A stretch of 64,000 bases of DNA from Acholoe squamosa (Eukaryota > Annelida > Polychaeta > Phyllodocida > Polynoidae): positions 10,552,001-10,616,000 of the forward strand of contig OX439041.1 in the NCBI GenBank assembly GCA_949317995.1, given 5' to 3'. Below are positions 1 through 10,867 of this stretch, one piece after another; position 1 is the first letter of the stretch; each line of letters opens with the position of its first letter. Under the pieces are notes generated by a model. The model saw nothing but the letters and a program-made list of their open reading frames with translations, was not told the origin of the DNA and searched no databases. Made by a program: the position numbers and the translations under genes.

Positions 1-899
1 ATCATGCATTCACTTGATTATACTGCCCCAAGCAGAGGGTTCGATATACCATGTGTTTTCACCTAACCAGTCATAGGTCGTCAAATTGATTCCTGGGTTA
101 TTGTGGATCCATATAGAATACATCAGAAGCTAGATTTTACTTTTTAATCCATTTAGATATCATTATTTTTGAATTTTTAGTGAATTTTCAAAATTTTAAT
201 TCAGGCAAACCTGAATCTTGGATATACAGGCCTATAGACTTTATCAGTCCGAGAGAGAGACACAAGAGTACATGGTTTGTGGATTTACTTCCCAGTTGCC
301 ATGTATTACGCATAAACCTAATAACCTTGGTACCAAACTTAAGTAAACAGACATGGTTTTGTGATGGAATTATGAGTTATATGGTTATAACTAGGGATTA
401 TTTTGGAATGTGCAGCCCATTTTGGATATATCAACTAAATTCTTACCAATCTCTTTTGACAGTATCGCAAATAAAATGGCTAATTTCGGTTATTTTCACC
501 CATTATCTGTCATAGAACCTTCAACAATATTGCAGGAGAGATATTACTCTAATCGAACACCAAATAAACCTGATTTGGTGAAAATCATTATTTTTAACCT
601 TTAGACCTCATTATCTCAGCTCTAGAATGTGCGAGATATGACTGGTTTGGTGAAAACACATCACAATCTCCTGCATATAAGGTGCATCATATATGTGAAT
701 CTTAGGCCTCCTGTGCCTTAACATGCAATCATTCTAAACTCATGTTGCATCTTATCATGTTGAATAATGTACTTTTACCATAGAACAATACTAAATCTTC
801 AAAAACCAAGAACCAGTTGCCCTTTATAGTAATTCTTTCAACTAAGGGTGCGTCTTACACATGGGGTGTGCTTTCTACGTGAGAGATAATGATACCATC
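1..899. other. AT-rich stretch, no gene seen
   Basis: No exon with convincing splice sites, conserved protein motif or repeat family was recognised here. The open frames near 180-600 have no family resemblance and atypical composition. Upstream exons of the EF-hand gene at 2315-3117 could lie here but none could be identified. Confidence 0.5.
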
Positions 900-1144
900 T
901 ACCGTATTCATTCTAATAAGGGCACATGCTATAATAAGCGCACGCCCCTCTTTTTGGGCCATGAGCGCACCCCTCTGATGTCAATTTACACAAAAGATGT
1001 GTAAATATAAAGACCTTTTAGGGCAGAAACAGCGATTTTCTGGTTTCAGTGGGTGCGCTTATTAGAATTAATTTTTGATTAAAGGAATTGAGCATCTAAC
1101 AATCAATTTTCCGCACATGTGCGCTTATTAGAATGAATACGGTA
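900..1144. mobile_element. MITE, diverged TACCGTA-ended copy
   Basis: The stretch starts TACCGTATTCATTCTAATAA and ends with the inverted form, GAATGAATACGGTA. Inside, the words for 'aataagcgcac' recur in both orientations. The outer TACCGTA and the internal layout match the CCGTAA family, but the inner terminal sequence differs, so it is a separate subfamily. Confidence 0.7.
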
Positions 1145-1166
1145 TATATAGTTTCTGAGGTAATAT

Positions 1167-1485
1167 GGGGCTGTGTACAAATTATGTCATGCAGGAGGGG
1201 GAGGGACCATCTATAAATGACGTCACGCAAAATCTGACCATTTTTACCCCCCCCCCCCCACGTTTTTTGCCAAATTTGCAATATTGAAGGTATATGGAAA
1301 ATTAATTCTGTTGCGACAAGCCTGACCCCCCTCCAGCGTGACGTCATTTGTGGATGTGGGGTTAGGCCCGGCATGACGGGATTAATTTTCCATATACCTT
1401 CATCATTGCAAAATTGGCAAAAAACATGACGGGGGTGGGGGGTCAAAAATGGTCCATAAATGCATGACGTCATTTGTAGACAGCA
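1167..1485. mobile_element. MITE, GGGGCTGTGTACAAAT-TGACGTCA family
   Basis: The left end reads GGGGCTGTGTACAAAT and then a TGACGTCA-like site; the right end is the inverse with TGACGTCATTTGTA. Between them is a diverged palindrome with two copies of a 'tatggaaaattaat' word in opposite orientation. A second member lies at 31005-31911. Confidence 0.7.
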
Positions 1486-1504
1486 TCTATGAGAAATATA
1501 TTGG

Positions 1505-2281
1505 TGCATTTGGGGATCGGTTTTCTCACTAGACCCAGTGCATTGTCGGTGGGGGTGACCTTGAATGCTAACTGCACACCCTGAGCTGGTTGCCTCAACC
1601 CCTTTCCACCCCAGCCGGGTCTGGCTAGGTACCAGTCCTTAACTATGCTTGAGAGTGTTGGTGCGTTCGGAGTACAGCCGAGGGATCAATGATAGTTTGT
1701 AAGGCCATCCCCTATTGGTCTGTCCCATGTGGGTCAATGTTGATTCTGTAGTGAACTTACTCTGCTCCCAGGTGTAGTAAAGGACTGGTACCTAGCCAGA
1801 CCTGGCTGGGGTGGAAGGGGGTTGAGGTTACCAGCTCAGGTGGTGTAGTTAGCGTTCGAGGTCACCCCTACCCATAATGCACTGGGTATACCTAGAAAAC
1901 CGTACCCCGAACGCCTCAAGTGATCAACATTGATCCACATAGGGCAGACCAATAGGGGGTGGCCTTACAAACCAGCATTGATCCCTTGGTCAATCCACGA
2001 ATGCCTCGAGTGTTGCACTGTCGAGGCGTTCGGAGTACGGCCGAGGGATCAATGCTGGTTTGTAAGGCCATCCCCCATTGGTCCTCCCCATGTAGGTCAA
2101 TGTTGATCCCTGAGTCAACTTACTACCCTCCCAAGCATAGTTAGGGACTGGTACCTACCCAGACATGGCTGGGATGGAAGGGGGTGGAGGGAACCAGCTA
2201 AGGTGGTGTAGTTAGCGTTCGAGGTCACCCCCACCCACAATGCACTGCAAAATGTAAGAAAACCGCTGCCCGAACGCCTCG
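1505..2281. mobile_element. Compound inverted-repeat element (CGGTTTTCT ends)
   Basis: Both outer ends carry CGGTTTTCT followed by a 'cagtgcattgt' word and a 'gggggtgacct' word, in opposite orientation. Internal blocks (gatcaatg, ggtaccagtc, gaggcgttcgg) recur in both orientations, giving two nested units, the second at about 2023-2281. No coding capacity. The EF-hand exon acceptor lies 33 bp beyond its right end. Confidence 0.65.
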
Positions 2282-2314
2282 TGTTATACAGTATATACGC
2301 ATTCTCCTATGTAG

Positions 2315-3117
2315 GGTGCTGGGGCTGGACGAACTTGGTGACAAAACTACACTGCAAGAGAGGAGAGACAACTTCAATACAATCGATGCTGACCACTCAG
2401 GGGCGGTGGATTTCGAGGAGTACCTGCAGGTGAGATGGTCAATTTAGTCTACCGTAGTACTGTTAATTCTCTCGTAAATTAAAGCCGTGGCTTATTACCA
2501 GAACCCAAATAAAAAACTCAGGCTTATAGGATCAGTCCAAAAAAGGGGTGCGATTTAAAAAAATCGCACCCCTTTTTTAGCTAAAAAAAAAAAAAAAAGA
2601 AAAAAAAGAAAGGGAAAGAAAATTCTAGCTTGACATAAAATATTTTGGTTTGATTTCTTCTTTTCCTTTATTTTTTTTCCTCGAATTGGGCATAGACATG
2701 TTTCTTGTGACCTGTTTCAACCAAACTGACAACATTTTCCCCCTTTATTTTGGTCATACACCTACGGTATTACTATGTATACCGGTAGTAAATAGGGCTT
2801 GTCTATCACTTCAGTGGTTGATATCATTTCTTACCACAGAAAAAAAAAAATACAAATTTTATATACCTTCAAAGTATGTCATATGCCTAATGAACATGCA
2901 TTTCAAAACATAGACTCAGTTTATAGCCTATGCTACAAAAGTAGTCCATATCATGTAAGTTGTGGCTGATCTGTGAGACACTTTGCTCTTGTTCTGGTAG
3001 GTGTTGGCCAAGTCGATGGAGGACGGTTGTGTCATGCTCTTTAACAAAGACGTCACATCTCCGAGTAACATCAATAAACTGACGGTCCAGCAGCAGATCG
3101 ATCACGGCCTGTTTTAG
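2315..3117 (+). CDS. EF-hand protein, last two exons (5' partial)
   Basis: Two exons, 2315-2429 and 3001-3117, joined in phase 0, encode the last 76 full codons of a protein whose earlier exons were not found. The first exon follows a 'tcctatgtag' acceptor and ends CTGCAG before 'gtgaga'. It contains a canonical calcium-binding EF-hand loop, DADHSGAVDFEE, with D at 1, 3 and 9, G at 6 and E at 12, preceded by a helix ending NFNTI. The second exon follows a 'gttctggtag' acceptor and ends HGLF then TAG. The EF-hand suggests calcium sensing or buffering. The protein family was not recognised; the tail after the EF-hand has no known motif. The gene runs tail-to-tail with the - strand phosphatase. 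Confidence rests on the loop and two good splice sites. Confidence 0.6.
2454..2570. mobile_element. Remnant of the CCGTAA MITE family
   Basis: A diverged left part ('taccgta...ctctcgtaaattaaagccg') with an 'aggcttatagg' word like those in complete copies. The right end is lost. It lies in the intron of the EF-hand gene and is followed by an A-rich tract. Confidence 0.4.
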
Positions 3118-3620
3118 TTTGTCATCCAATTCTATCACTTCCATTTTACATCAAGATATGTTATTTAAATGATACCAGATAGGAATTGCATGACATGTCA
3201 GTCAACTCATTAAGTATATTCTGGTTTGGACGATAATAAGTTTGCACTTGATGTGGAAGGCAGGGGTCGAGATATTTGTAAAGTCAGGCTCAATATGAAA
3301 ATAGAGATGTTTTTCTTGAAAATATTCATAGGAAAGAACCTGCAACATATTCAGTAGTGCCATTTGGAATTGGAGTTCAAACATGTCAAGTCAATGGGTT
3401 AAAGAATTACCAGTTTTTGCGTAAATTACATCTATTAATACTCACCAACCAGTATCGTCATAATGTCACTGATATTTCACTAAATAAACATGCTGGGAAT
3501 ATAACGTTAGTGTCAAATCAGTTCATGTTAGATATTTGAGAATTAACAACAGAAGGTTTCTGATTTATGTAATTAATAAGCTGCTGCTTTTATGGAGAGT
3601 TTACAGTATAGCATTGTGAA

Positions 3621-5528
3621 TATGCGGTAAAACCCTGCGTATAAGCCTCACCAGCATATAAGCTGCAGCCTGAGTTCCTTGAGGTGTTATAAGCTGCAGC
3701 CTGAGTTCATTTAGGTGTTATAAGCTGCAGCCTGAGTTCATTTAGGTGTTATAAGCTGCAGCCTGAGTTCATTTAGGTGTTATAAGCTGCAGCCTGAGTT
3801 CATTTAGGTGTTATAAGCTGCAGCCTGAGTTCATTAAGGTGTTATAAGCTGCACCCTGAGTTCATTTAGGTGAAATAAGCTGCAGCCTGAGTTCCTCGAG
3901 TGTTATAAGCTGCACCCTGAGTTCATTTAGGTGTTATAAGCTGCACCCTGAGTTCATTAAGGTGTTATAAGCTGCACCCTGAGTTCATTTAGGTGAAATA
4001 AGCTGCAGCCTGAGTTCATTTAGGTGTTATAAGCTGCACCCTGAGTTCATTTAGGTGTTATAAGCTGCACCCTGAGTTCCTCGAGGTGTTATAAGCTGCA
4101 CCCTGAGTTCATTAAGGTGTTATAAGCTGCACCCTGAGTTCATTTAGGTGAAATAAGCCGCACCCTGAGTTCATTTAGGTGTTATAAGCCGCACCGTGAG
4201 TTCATTGAGGTGTTATAAGCTGCAGCCTGAGTTCATTTAGGTGAAATAAGCTGCAGCCTGAGTTCATTTAGGTGTTATAAGCCGCACCGTGAGTTCATTG
4301 AGGTGTTATAAGCTGCACCCTGAGTTCCTCGAGGTGTTATAAGCTGCACCCTGAGTTCCTCGAGGTGTTATAAGCTGCAGCCTGAGTTCATTAAGGTGTT
4401 ATAAGCTGCACCCTGAGTTCATTTAGGTGAAATAAGCCGCACCCTGAGTTCATTTAGGTGTTATAAGCCGCACCGTGAGTTCATTGAGGTGTTATAAGCT
4501 GCAGCCTGAGTTCATTTAGGTGTTATAAGCTGCAGCCTGAGTTCATTAAGGTGTTATAAGCTGCACCCTGAGTTCATTTAGGTGAAATAAGCTGCAGCCT
4601 GAGTTCCTCGAGTGTTATAAGCTGCACCCTGAGTTCATTTAGGTGTTATAAGCTGCACCCTGAGTTCCTCGAGGTGTTATAAGCTGCACCCTGAGTTCCT
4701 CGAGGTGTTATAAGCTGCAGCCTGAGTTCATTGAGGTGTTATAAGCCGCACCCTGAGTTCATTGAGGTGTTATAAGCTGCAGCCTGAGTTCATTTAGGTG
4801 TTATAAGCTGCAGCCTGAGTTCATTGAGGTGTTATAAGCTGCAGCCTGAGTTCCTTGAGGTGTTATAAGCCGCACCCTGAGTTCATTTAGGTGTTATAAG
4901 CTGTGGCCTGAGTTCATTGAGGTGTTATAAGCTGCACCCTGAGTTCCTCGAGGTGTTATAAGCTGCACCCTGAGTTCCTCGAGGTGTTATAAGCTGCACC
5001 CTGAGTTCATTTAGGTGTTATAAGCTGCACCCTGAGTTCATTTAGGTGTTATAAGCTGCAGCCTGAGTTCATTGAGGTGTTATTAGCTGCAGCCTGAGTT
5101 CATTGAGGTGTTATAAGCTGCACCCTGAGTTCATTTAGGTGAAATAAGCTGCAGCCTGAGTTCCTCGAGGTGTTATAAGCTGCAGCCTGAGTTCATTTAG
5201 GTGAAATAAGCTGCAGCCTGAGTTCATTGAGGTGTTATTAGCTGCACCCTGAGTTCATTTAGGTGTTATAAGCTGCAGCCTGAGTTCCTCGAGGTGTTAT
5301 AAGCTGCACCCTGAGTTCCTCGAGGTGTTATAAGCTGCAGCCTGAGTTCCTCGAGGTGTTATAAGCTGCGGCCTGAGTTCATTGAGGTGTTATAAGCTGC
5401 AGCCTGAGGATATGCGAGGATTTAAACCTAATAGAACAGTATAGAACCTTCATTTTTCAAGCTTTAGGTGCATTTTATAGCTTTTTCTTTGACTCATGGT
5501 GTGGCTTATACGTGTGTAATTTACGGTA
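3621..5528. mobile_element. CCGTAA-family MITE expanded by a minisatellite
   Basis: The left flank has GCGGTAAAACCCTGCGTATA and the right end reads TTATACGTGTGTAATTTACG, matching the ends of normal 200-300 bp members. Between them sits the 31-bp array at 3650-5409, whose unit is itself the 'tataagcygcasc' word found inside other copies. Confidence 0.7.
3650..5409. repeat. 31-bp minisatellite, about 57 copies
   Basis: Head-to-tail unit of 31 bp with core TATAAGCYGCASCCTGAG followed by 'ttc', a variable five-base word (atttag, attgag, attaag, ctcgag) and 'gtg'. Variant positions are ctgcag/ctgcac/ccgcac and gttataag/gaaataag. A block with two 'ccgcac' units recurs 279 bp apart (near 4151 and 4430), exactly nine units, so larger blocks have been duplicated. 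Confidence 0.97.
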
Positions 5529-5544
5529 GTCATGCCTCTAGATC

Positions 5545-5752
5545 TACCGTAAATTCTCGCGTATAATCCGCGGCTAGAGCCAGAACCCAAATCAAAATGC
5601 AGCTTATGTGATCACCCAAAAGAAGGGGTGCGGCTTATAGGAGGATATTTGACTTTAGAATAGTACTAAAACTACAATTTTCTAGTCACAGATGTTGCTT
5701 ATAGCTCCCTTTAAAGTCCGCGGTGCAGCTTATACAAGAGAATTCACGGTTT
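5545..5752. mobile_element. CCGTAA-family MITE
   Basis: Begins TACCGTAAATTCTCGCGTAT and ends with the inverted GAGAATTCACGGTTTA. Contains the internal gcttata words. It follows the minisatellite-bearing copy directly. Confidence 0.75.
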
Positions 5753-6069
5753 AGCTAACGCGCCCTGGGATTCTTAAACGCAACAGCATGACATAGAAGA
5801 TATCGGAAACAAAACAAGATTTTAAAGATTTACATTTACTTTATTCCATCTGTGGTATAACAACAGGAAAAGATGTCTATGTACACCAGAAAATAATAAT
5901 AGCTTGTGTACAATATCTAAACAGACCTGTGTCTCCTAGACAACGTAAGTTGACAAGACACAAAAAGGAATGAAAATTATATTATTTTTGTTTTTAAAAG
6001 TCTCTCATATTCAACAACAACCTATAACAGCAGTGATATTTACCTCACAAATACCAAAATATGACCTTT

Positions 6070-6610
6070 TAGTCATGCCCATTGGTCGTCATGATGCATG
6101 ATTGTATGTGTATATATATGATAACCCTATGGGGCTGATTCATTTCCACAGGGTCAGCATGATGCTTAAATGTACTGCTGGCGTGAAGACATGCCGGTAC
6201 TTCATTGGTGCATCATACAGGCATGATGCACTCCTACATTAGCGGCCCCTAAAGCAATGACGGCAACATGTGATTCAATGCATCATGCAGAGCCTCGGGG
6301 AGTATCAGCCGCATAGGGTTGGCATGATGCATTACTGCTGCATAAAGGGTTAACTCTTAAGCATCACTGATGCATTAATGCATCATGCCCATTGGTCTTC
6401 ATGATGCACTAATGAAATGCTGGCGAACAGTCTCGCCAGCACTTTATTGGAGCATCATGCCGACCCTATGGGGTTGATATGTTTACTCCCGGAGGGTTGG
6501 CATGATGCACCAATGAAGTGCTGGTGAGTAGTCTCACCAGCACTTCATTGGTGCATCATGACTATCAAGGGGCATGATGCACTCCTTCACCAGCGGCCTT
6601 TAAAGGGTTA
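6070..6610. mobile_element. Cluster of GCATCATG palindromic MITEs
   Basis: Several head-on hairpins built from CATGATGCA / TGCATCATG, a 'gaagtgctggcgag' arm and 'cccattggtc', bounded on the right by 'cctttaaagggtta'. At least three units are joined or nested. Confidence 0.75.
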
Positions 6611-6639
6611 AGGTCTACATAATGAGGTTCATATGCCCT

Positions 6640-6800
6640 GATCATCAATGATGCAGTTCAGGTGAATCTATTCACCAGCAATGCATTTGTGCATCATGTC
6701 AACCCTTCAAGACTCCATCCACTCTGCAGCAGCAGCATGATGCACAAATGCAGCGAGTAACTCGCAAGATCAGCATCTGTGCATCATGGTGACCAAAGGG
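6640..6800. mobile_element. GCATCATG palindromic MITE, partial
   Basis: A further hairpin with 'gatgcagt', a diverged central arm and GCATCATGGTGACCAAAGGG at its right end. It abuts the next CCGTAA MITE. Confidence 0.55.
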
Positions 6801-6802
6801 TA

Positions 6803-7029
6803 TACCGTAAATTCCCTTGTATAAGCCGCATCCCTCATATAAGCCGCACCCTGAGTTAGTGGCTGAGCTATAAGCCACATTCAGGACTTGAAAATTGATA
6901 TTTTTATACTTTTCTATAGTGTCAAATACCCTCGTATAAGCAGCACCCTTTCTTATGGCAGATACTATAAGCCTCATTTTGATTTGGATTCTGGTATAAG
7001 CCGCGGCTTATATGGGAGAATTTACGGTA
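6803..7029. mobile_element. CCGTAA-family MITE
   Basis: Ends TACCGTAAATTCCCTTGTAT and the inverted GGGAGAATTTACGGTA. Contains two 'tataagccgca' words at the left and a 'gtataagccgcggcttata' palindrome at the right. Confidence 0.85.
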
Positions 7030-8053
7030 ATTATTTAAAGGACTTTGCAACAGCAAAAAGGGATAAAGGCAGGAGAAATAAGTTTCTGCCCTTACCGTAA
7101 CAAGTGATAGGGATTTCTAAAGACAAATAGAGTTTTGTGAATAGTTCTCTCATGTATAAATAGTTCCCTCAGGATGATTAACAGTATCACGATATCAACA
7201 AAACAAGAACAGAATCTGTGGCACAAGTGCAACCTGTAAATGAATACAGTATGCCTCAGATGTCATGTTCATTTTGTGTTCATTCACTTAGCGCAAGGAA
7301 CTCGCGGGTCCTGTCCTTTAGGATGTTAGAATGCACCGCTGATAAATGACGTAACAGGATAAAACCCTGACACAAAATAGCCTAGAAATTGGAAAGGAAG
7401 CTGAGTGCGCAAAACTTTGTGTCCATACAGCTTGACAAAAGAATGTTGATTCTCGACATGAGGCCTTTTCTTATGTGAATGCCTTTATATATGCGTGTGT
7501 GTCAGACATGTACAAAAATGGTTTTTATGCTCTCTTATCTTAGAGATTTCTCTGTAAAGAATTTTCTGATAGTTCAAAATGGCCTATGCTTAAAGTGTAG
7601 CATATCCAATTTCGAGGCTATTTTACGTCTGGTTTTTGGTTAATTCCAGCAGTAAGTAACAGGTACCAGAAAACGTGTATCTGAATATAACACACGAATT
7701 CCGCTGTAGCTCGCTCGGCAGGTGCAGCCAGTGAGTCACTGTTTGAAAAATGGGAAAATTTTCTCATAGTTCATACTCATGATTCTCCATCTGGGTATCA
7801 TAACGCCAGTTGGGTGTTCCTTCATTTATATTTGCTCATTTGATCCTCTAATGTAGCCTCTTCCTTTCCAAAATCCAAGATCCTCCACTGTCAGAAATAT
7901 TGGAACCCTTGTTACACAGGTCTAATTGAGCAATTCTAACATAGAAGACAACACATGACAAATCTGACGATAAGATTCAATATTGCTCTGAAATATATAT
8001 ATACATATATTCTCTCATATATACACATGATAATAGAAACCTTCTCATATATA

Positions 8054-8283
8054 TACCGTAAATCCCCGGTCATAAGCCGGATTTTTTTTTCTATTTTGGG
8101 CCCAAACCGGCTTCTAAATTTTTCCCAAAGTCCCCCCCCCCCCCGGCTTATGACCGGTTTTTTTTTACTATAGAATAAAGAGAAAATGGTAAAAATTTTA
8201 CCCAAAAACCGGCTTTTATTTTTATCCTGAACTCACCCCCTGGCTTATGACCGGGGCCGGCTTATGACCGGGGATTTACGGTA
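8054..8283. mobile_element. CCGTAA-family MITE, 'cataagccgg' subfamily
   Basis: Ends TACCGTAAATCCCCGGTCAT and its inverse ATGACCGGGGATTTACGGTA. The usual 'gtataagccgc' is replaced by 'gtcataagccgg' throughout, showing that end and internal words changed together. Confidence 0.85.
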
Positions 8284-8527
8284 CCGGTACCTGTATACCG
8301 ATATGCCAATAGTGTGTATGGCAATCCAAATTTGTTGTGCGTCTCAAGTCAACCGTAATCACTAACAATTCAACATATTACACATGGATGTCATTTTTGA
8401 GTTGCAGGGGTAATGCCAGGGGACAATTTTGTATGATTTTCCTTTTAACTTCAGCAAAATGGTTTTGACAGTTTTATGACAGCATCATGCCCATTAACAG
8501 TACCAGTCCATCATGCAGACACTCTGG

Positions 8528-8850
8528 ACAAGGGTTCCCAATCTACCGCTGGTGGTTGTTTCAACTGACTGTTAACAGCCATTCTTCAGCTTACGACTAA
8601 CTGAAAATTGATTTTTTTTTTTTTTGGAGCACATGCAAAAAAAAACCAACGAAACATTCATTTTGACTCCAACCAAAGTTGTAGAAAATATTTTGCGCAT
8701 TTACATGAAATCTTATCAACCCCCTGTTATTAATTCATTTTCACCCCTGAATTAAACAAAATTTTAATTTTTAATGACTTCTCAAATTGTTTTAATTGAC
8801 CTTTAAGGGAAAAAAAGGTTTAACTGACTTATAACTGCTGAGTGGGAAAG
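8528..8850. mobile_element. Diverged GGGTTCCCAC MITE
   Basis: Left 'aagggttcccaatctaccg' followed by 'ttcaactgactgttaac'; right 'ttaactgacttataactg' and 'gagtggga'. Resembles the clearer copy at 25634-25934. Confidence 0.5.
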
Positions 8851-8917
8851 CTGCTGGAGGGTCTGCATAATGCATTAATACATTAACAAATGTTTCTGTT
8901 GTATTTTCTAAGCGTAC

Positions 8918-9198
8918 TACCGTAATCTCCCGCGTATAAGGCACACCTAGAGTTTGGGAAAATTCTCAAAAAAAAATGAAAAATTCATAACTTTGGTTCT
9001 ACTGGATGAATTTTCAAAATTCAAAAACCTATCTGTAGCTTGGGCCACCCCGAACCCTACTGGGCTCCCTTTTGTCCTATTTTGACCAAGGGGGCATGTA
9101 AGATATCAAAAGAAAGGTCTTGGTGTCCCCCTTGTGGATCCAATGGGAACTAAAACCCCCCCGTATAAGACGCGCCTTATACGCGGGAGATAACGGTA
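8918..9198. mobile_element. CCGTAA-family MITE
   Basis: Ends TACCGTAATCTCCCGCGTAT and the inverse ATACGCGGGAGATAACGGTA. The interior closely matches the copy at 11542-11837, including 'aaaattctcaaaaaaa' and 'ggcatgtaagatatcaaaag'. Confidence 0.9.
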
Positions 9199-10867
9199 TG
9201 CGCTAATTAAAATTGAATATATTTTATTTATAGAAAGTGGGGAACCCAGATGAAACCAGTCCATCTCTAATGACAACCCTGTCTTTCATTTAGAATTCTC
9301 TAGGTTTTGCTTGACGATACTTTTTCATTTTCTGATTGTAGCCGACACATTTCATTGCCTAAGGGTAAAAACATTGATTAGAGTTTGTTACCATTGATAA
9401 CAGCAGATTTTGTGAAAATACATGATCAGACTTTTAGATTATGCTATCGGAATACAGCGACATAATTCAAATATCTAAATAAGTAGAAACAATCTAAAAT
9501 TGATACAGAGCCTAATAAACAAATCTAATGCCTAAATAATACAGCAATATAAACGTACATCAATGACAATATAAAATAAATTCCCATGAGTTAAAAGATA
9601 TAAGAAGAATATGACAATATAATCATTTGCTTAACACTATAAATTACCTAGCGCTATAATATAAAATTCTACCTACTTGCGTGACTTCGCCACTGGATGA
9701 CTACGTAACTAATCATATCCCGACCATTTATAAACCTTTTTAAAAATATTTAACATTTGCTGCGAAATTGTCCTTTATATGGCCTAAATGCCACACCTCT
9801 GCTGCCACTTTATAATGATCAGGAGACGGATTCGATAAAACACCTAGGACCATCACACGTACAACGTTACGCTTATTTCTTTTTTACCCTATAAAAATAC
9901 ATATCTACATTTTTTACATCACATTAAAAGACTTTAATACAAGATTTACAAACTAAAAAAGGACCTGCTTTCAGCAGAATTTAAAAGTTTTTGTGTAACA
10001 GCAATATTCAAAAACAGGTCATGATGAAGTAGGAACACAAATGATGTATAAAAATACGATATGCATAAAATACCAGCATGAATCCATAATGTGTCAACGA
10101 CAATATCTAACAGGTTCATTTCAACCCTCCCACACTTCCTTACTGGCCATAATGATCTGAATGAAAAATAGTTGTTCGGTACATGGGATCGAAGTTCAGT
10201 AAAAACAAGCGTAAACGCACTTGACTCGCATTACTCACTCAAATAAAAAAGAAACGAACACTGTTTACATTCAAGAGACTTCTGAAAGCCTCGTAGGTCT
10301 CGGTAAAACTTCAAAAACTGGATAAATCAGTGGTAGCACTGACTGAAAACATGGGTAGTTACCAGGCATGACTTGGTACACTGCTAAATGAATTTCACCC
10401 TTTAGTTAACGCTTCAAGCATTTCAACTCCATAACACCACACATTAGAGTTGTGGAAATCCATGTATTATATAATAGTAGAGTAGAAATTGTAGTATAAA
10501 AAGTCCTACAATTAATATGTTTCACAATAGATTTTGATTATTGGATTAAATTTCTTTGGGACATATGGCTGGAATTTTCAAAATTTGATCGTGGTTTTGA
10601 TCTATTCCATTTCAGAAACAGGAAGCACATAAATCAGTTGGTAAATGTCCTTTTATCCATCATAGTTTTGATCTTCTTTTTTTTTTTCTTCTTCTCAATA
10701 TTAGGTAGTGATCAGCAAACATGCCAGCTACACATGTTTCAGCCTTGAGTACTAAACCTGACCCAGACATTACATTGTATTATCATAACACGCACTCAGT
10801 GACTTGAACCCTACTGTACGTGAACCGCATAACTTGTGGAATAAATCACATCATACTTCTAATCTGT
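9199..10867. other. AT-rich, no gene; 3' flank of the phosphatase
   Basis: No exon or repeat family was recognised. Part of it must be the 3' untranslated region of the - strand phosphatase that stops at 10868, but no clear polyadenylation signal decides where the transcript ends. Confidence 0.5.

Noticed and set aside
180-604. 111- and 64-codon open frames at the window start
   Set aside because: No domain, splice or start context; composition is that of AT-rich non-coding DNA.
3650-5409. Regular repeats that could suggest a CRISPR array
   Set aside because: The 31-bp units are directly contiguous with no unique spacers, and this is a eukaryotic genome.
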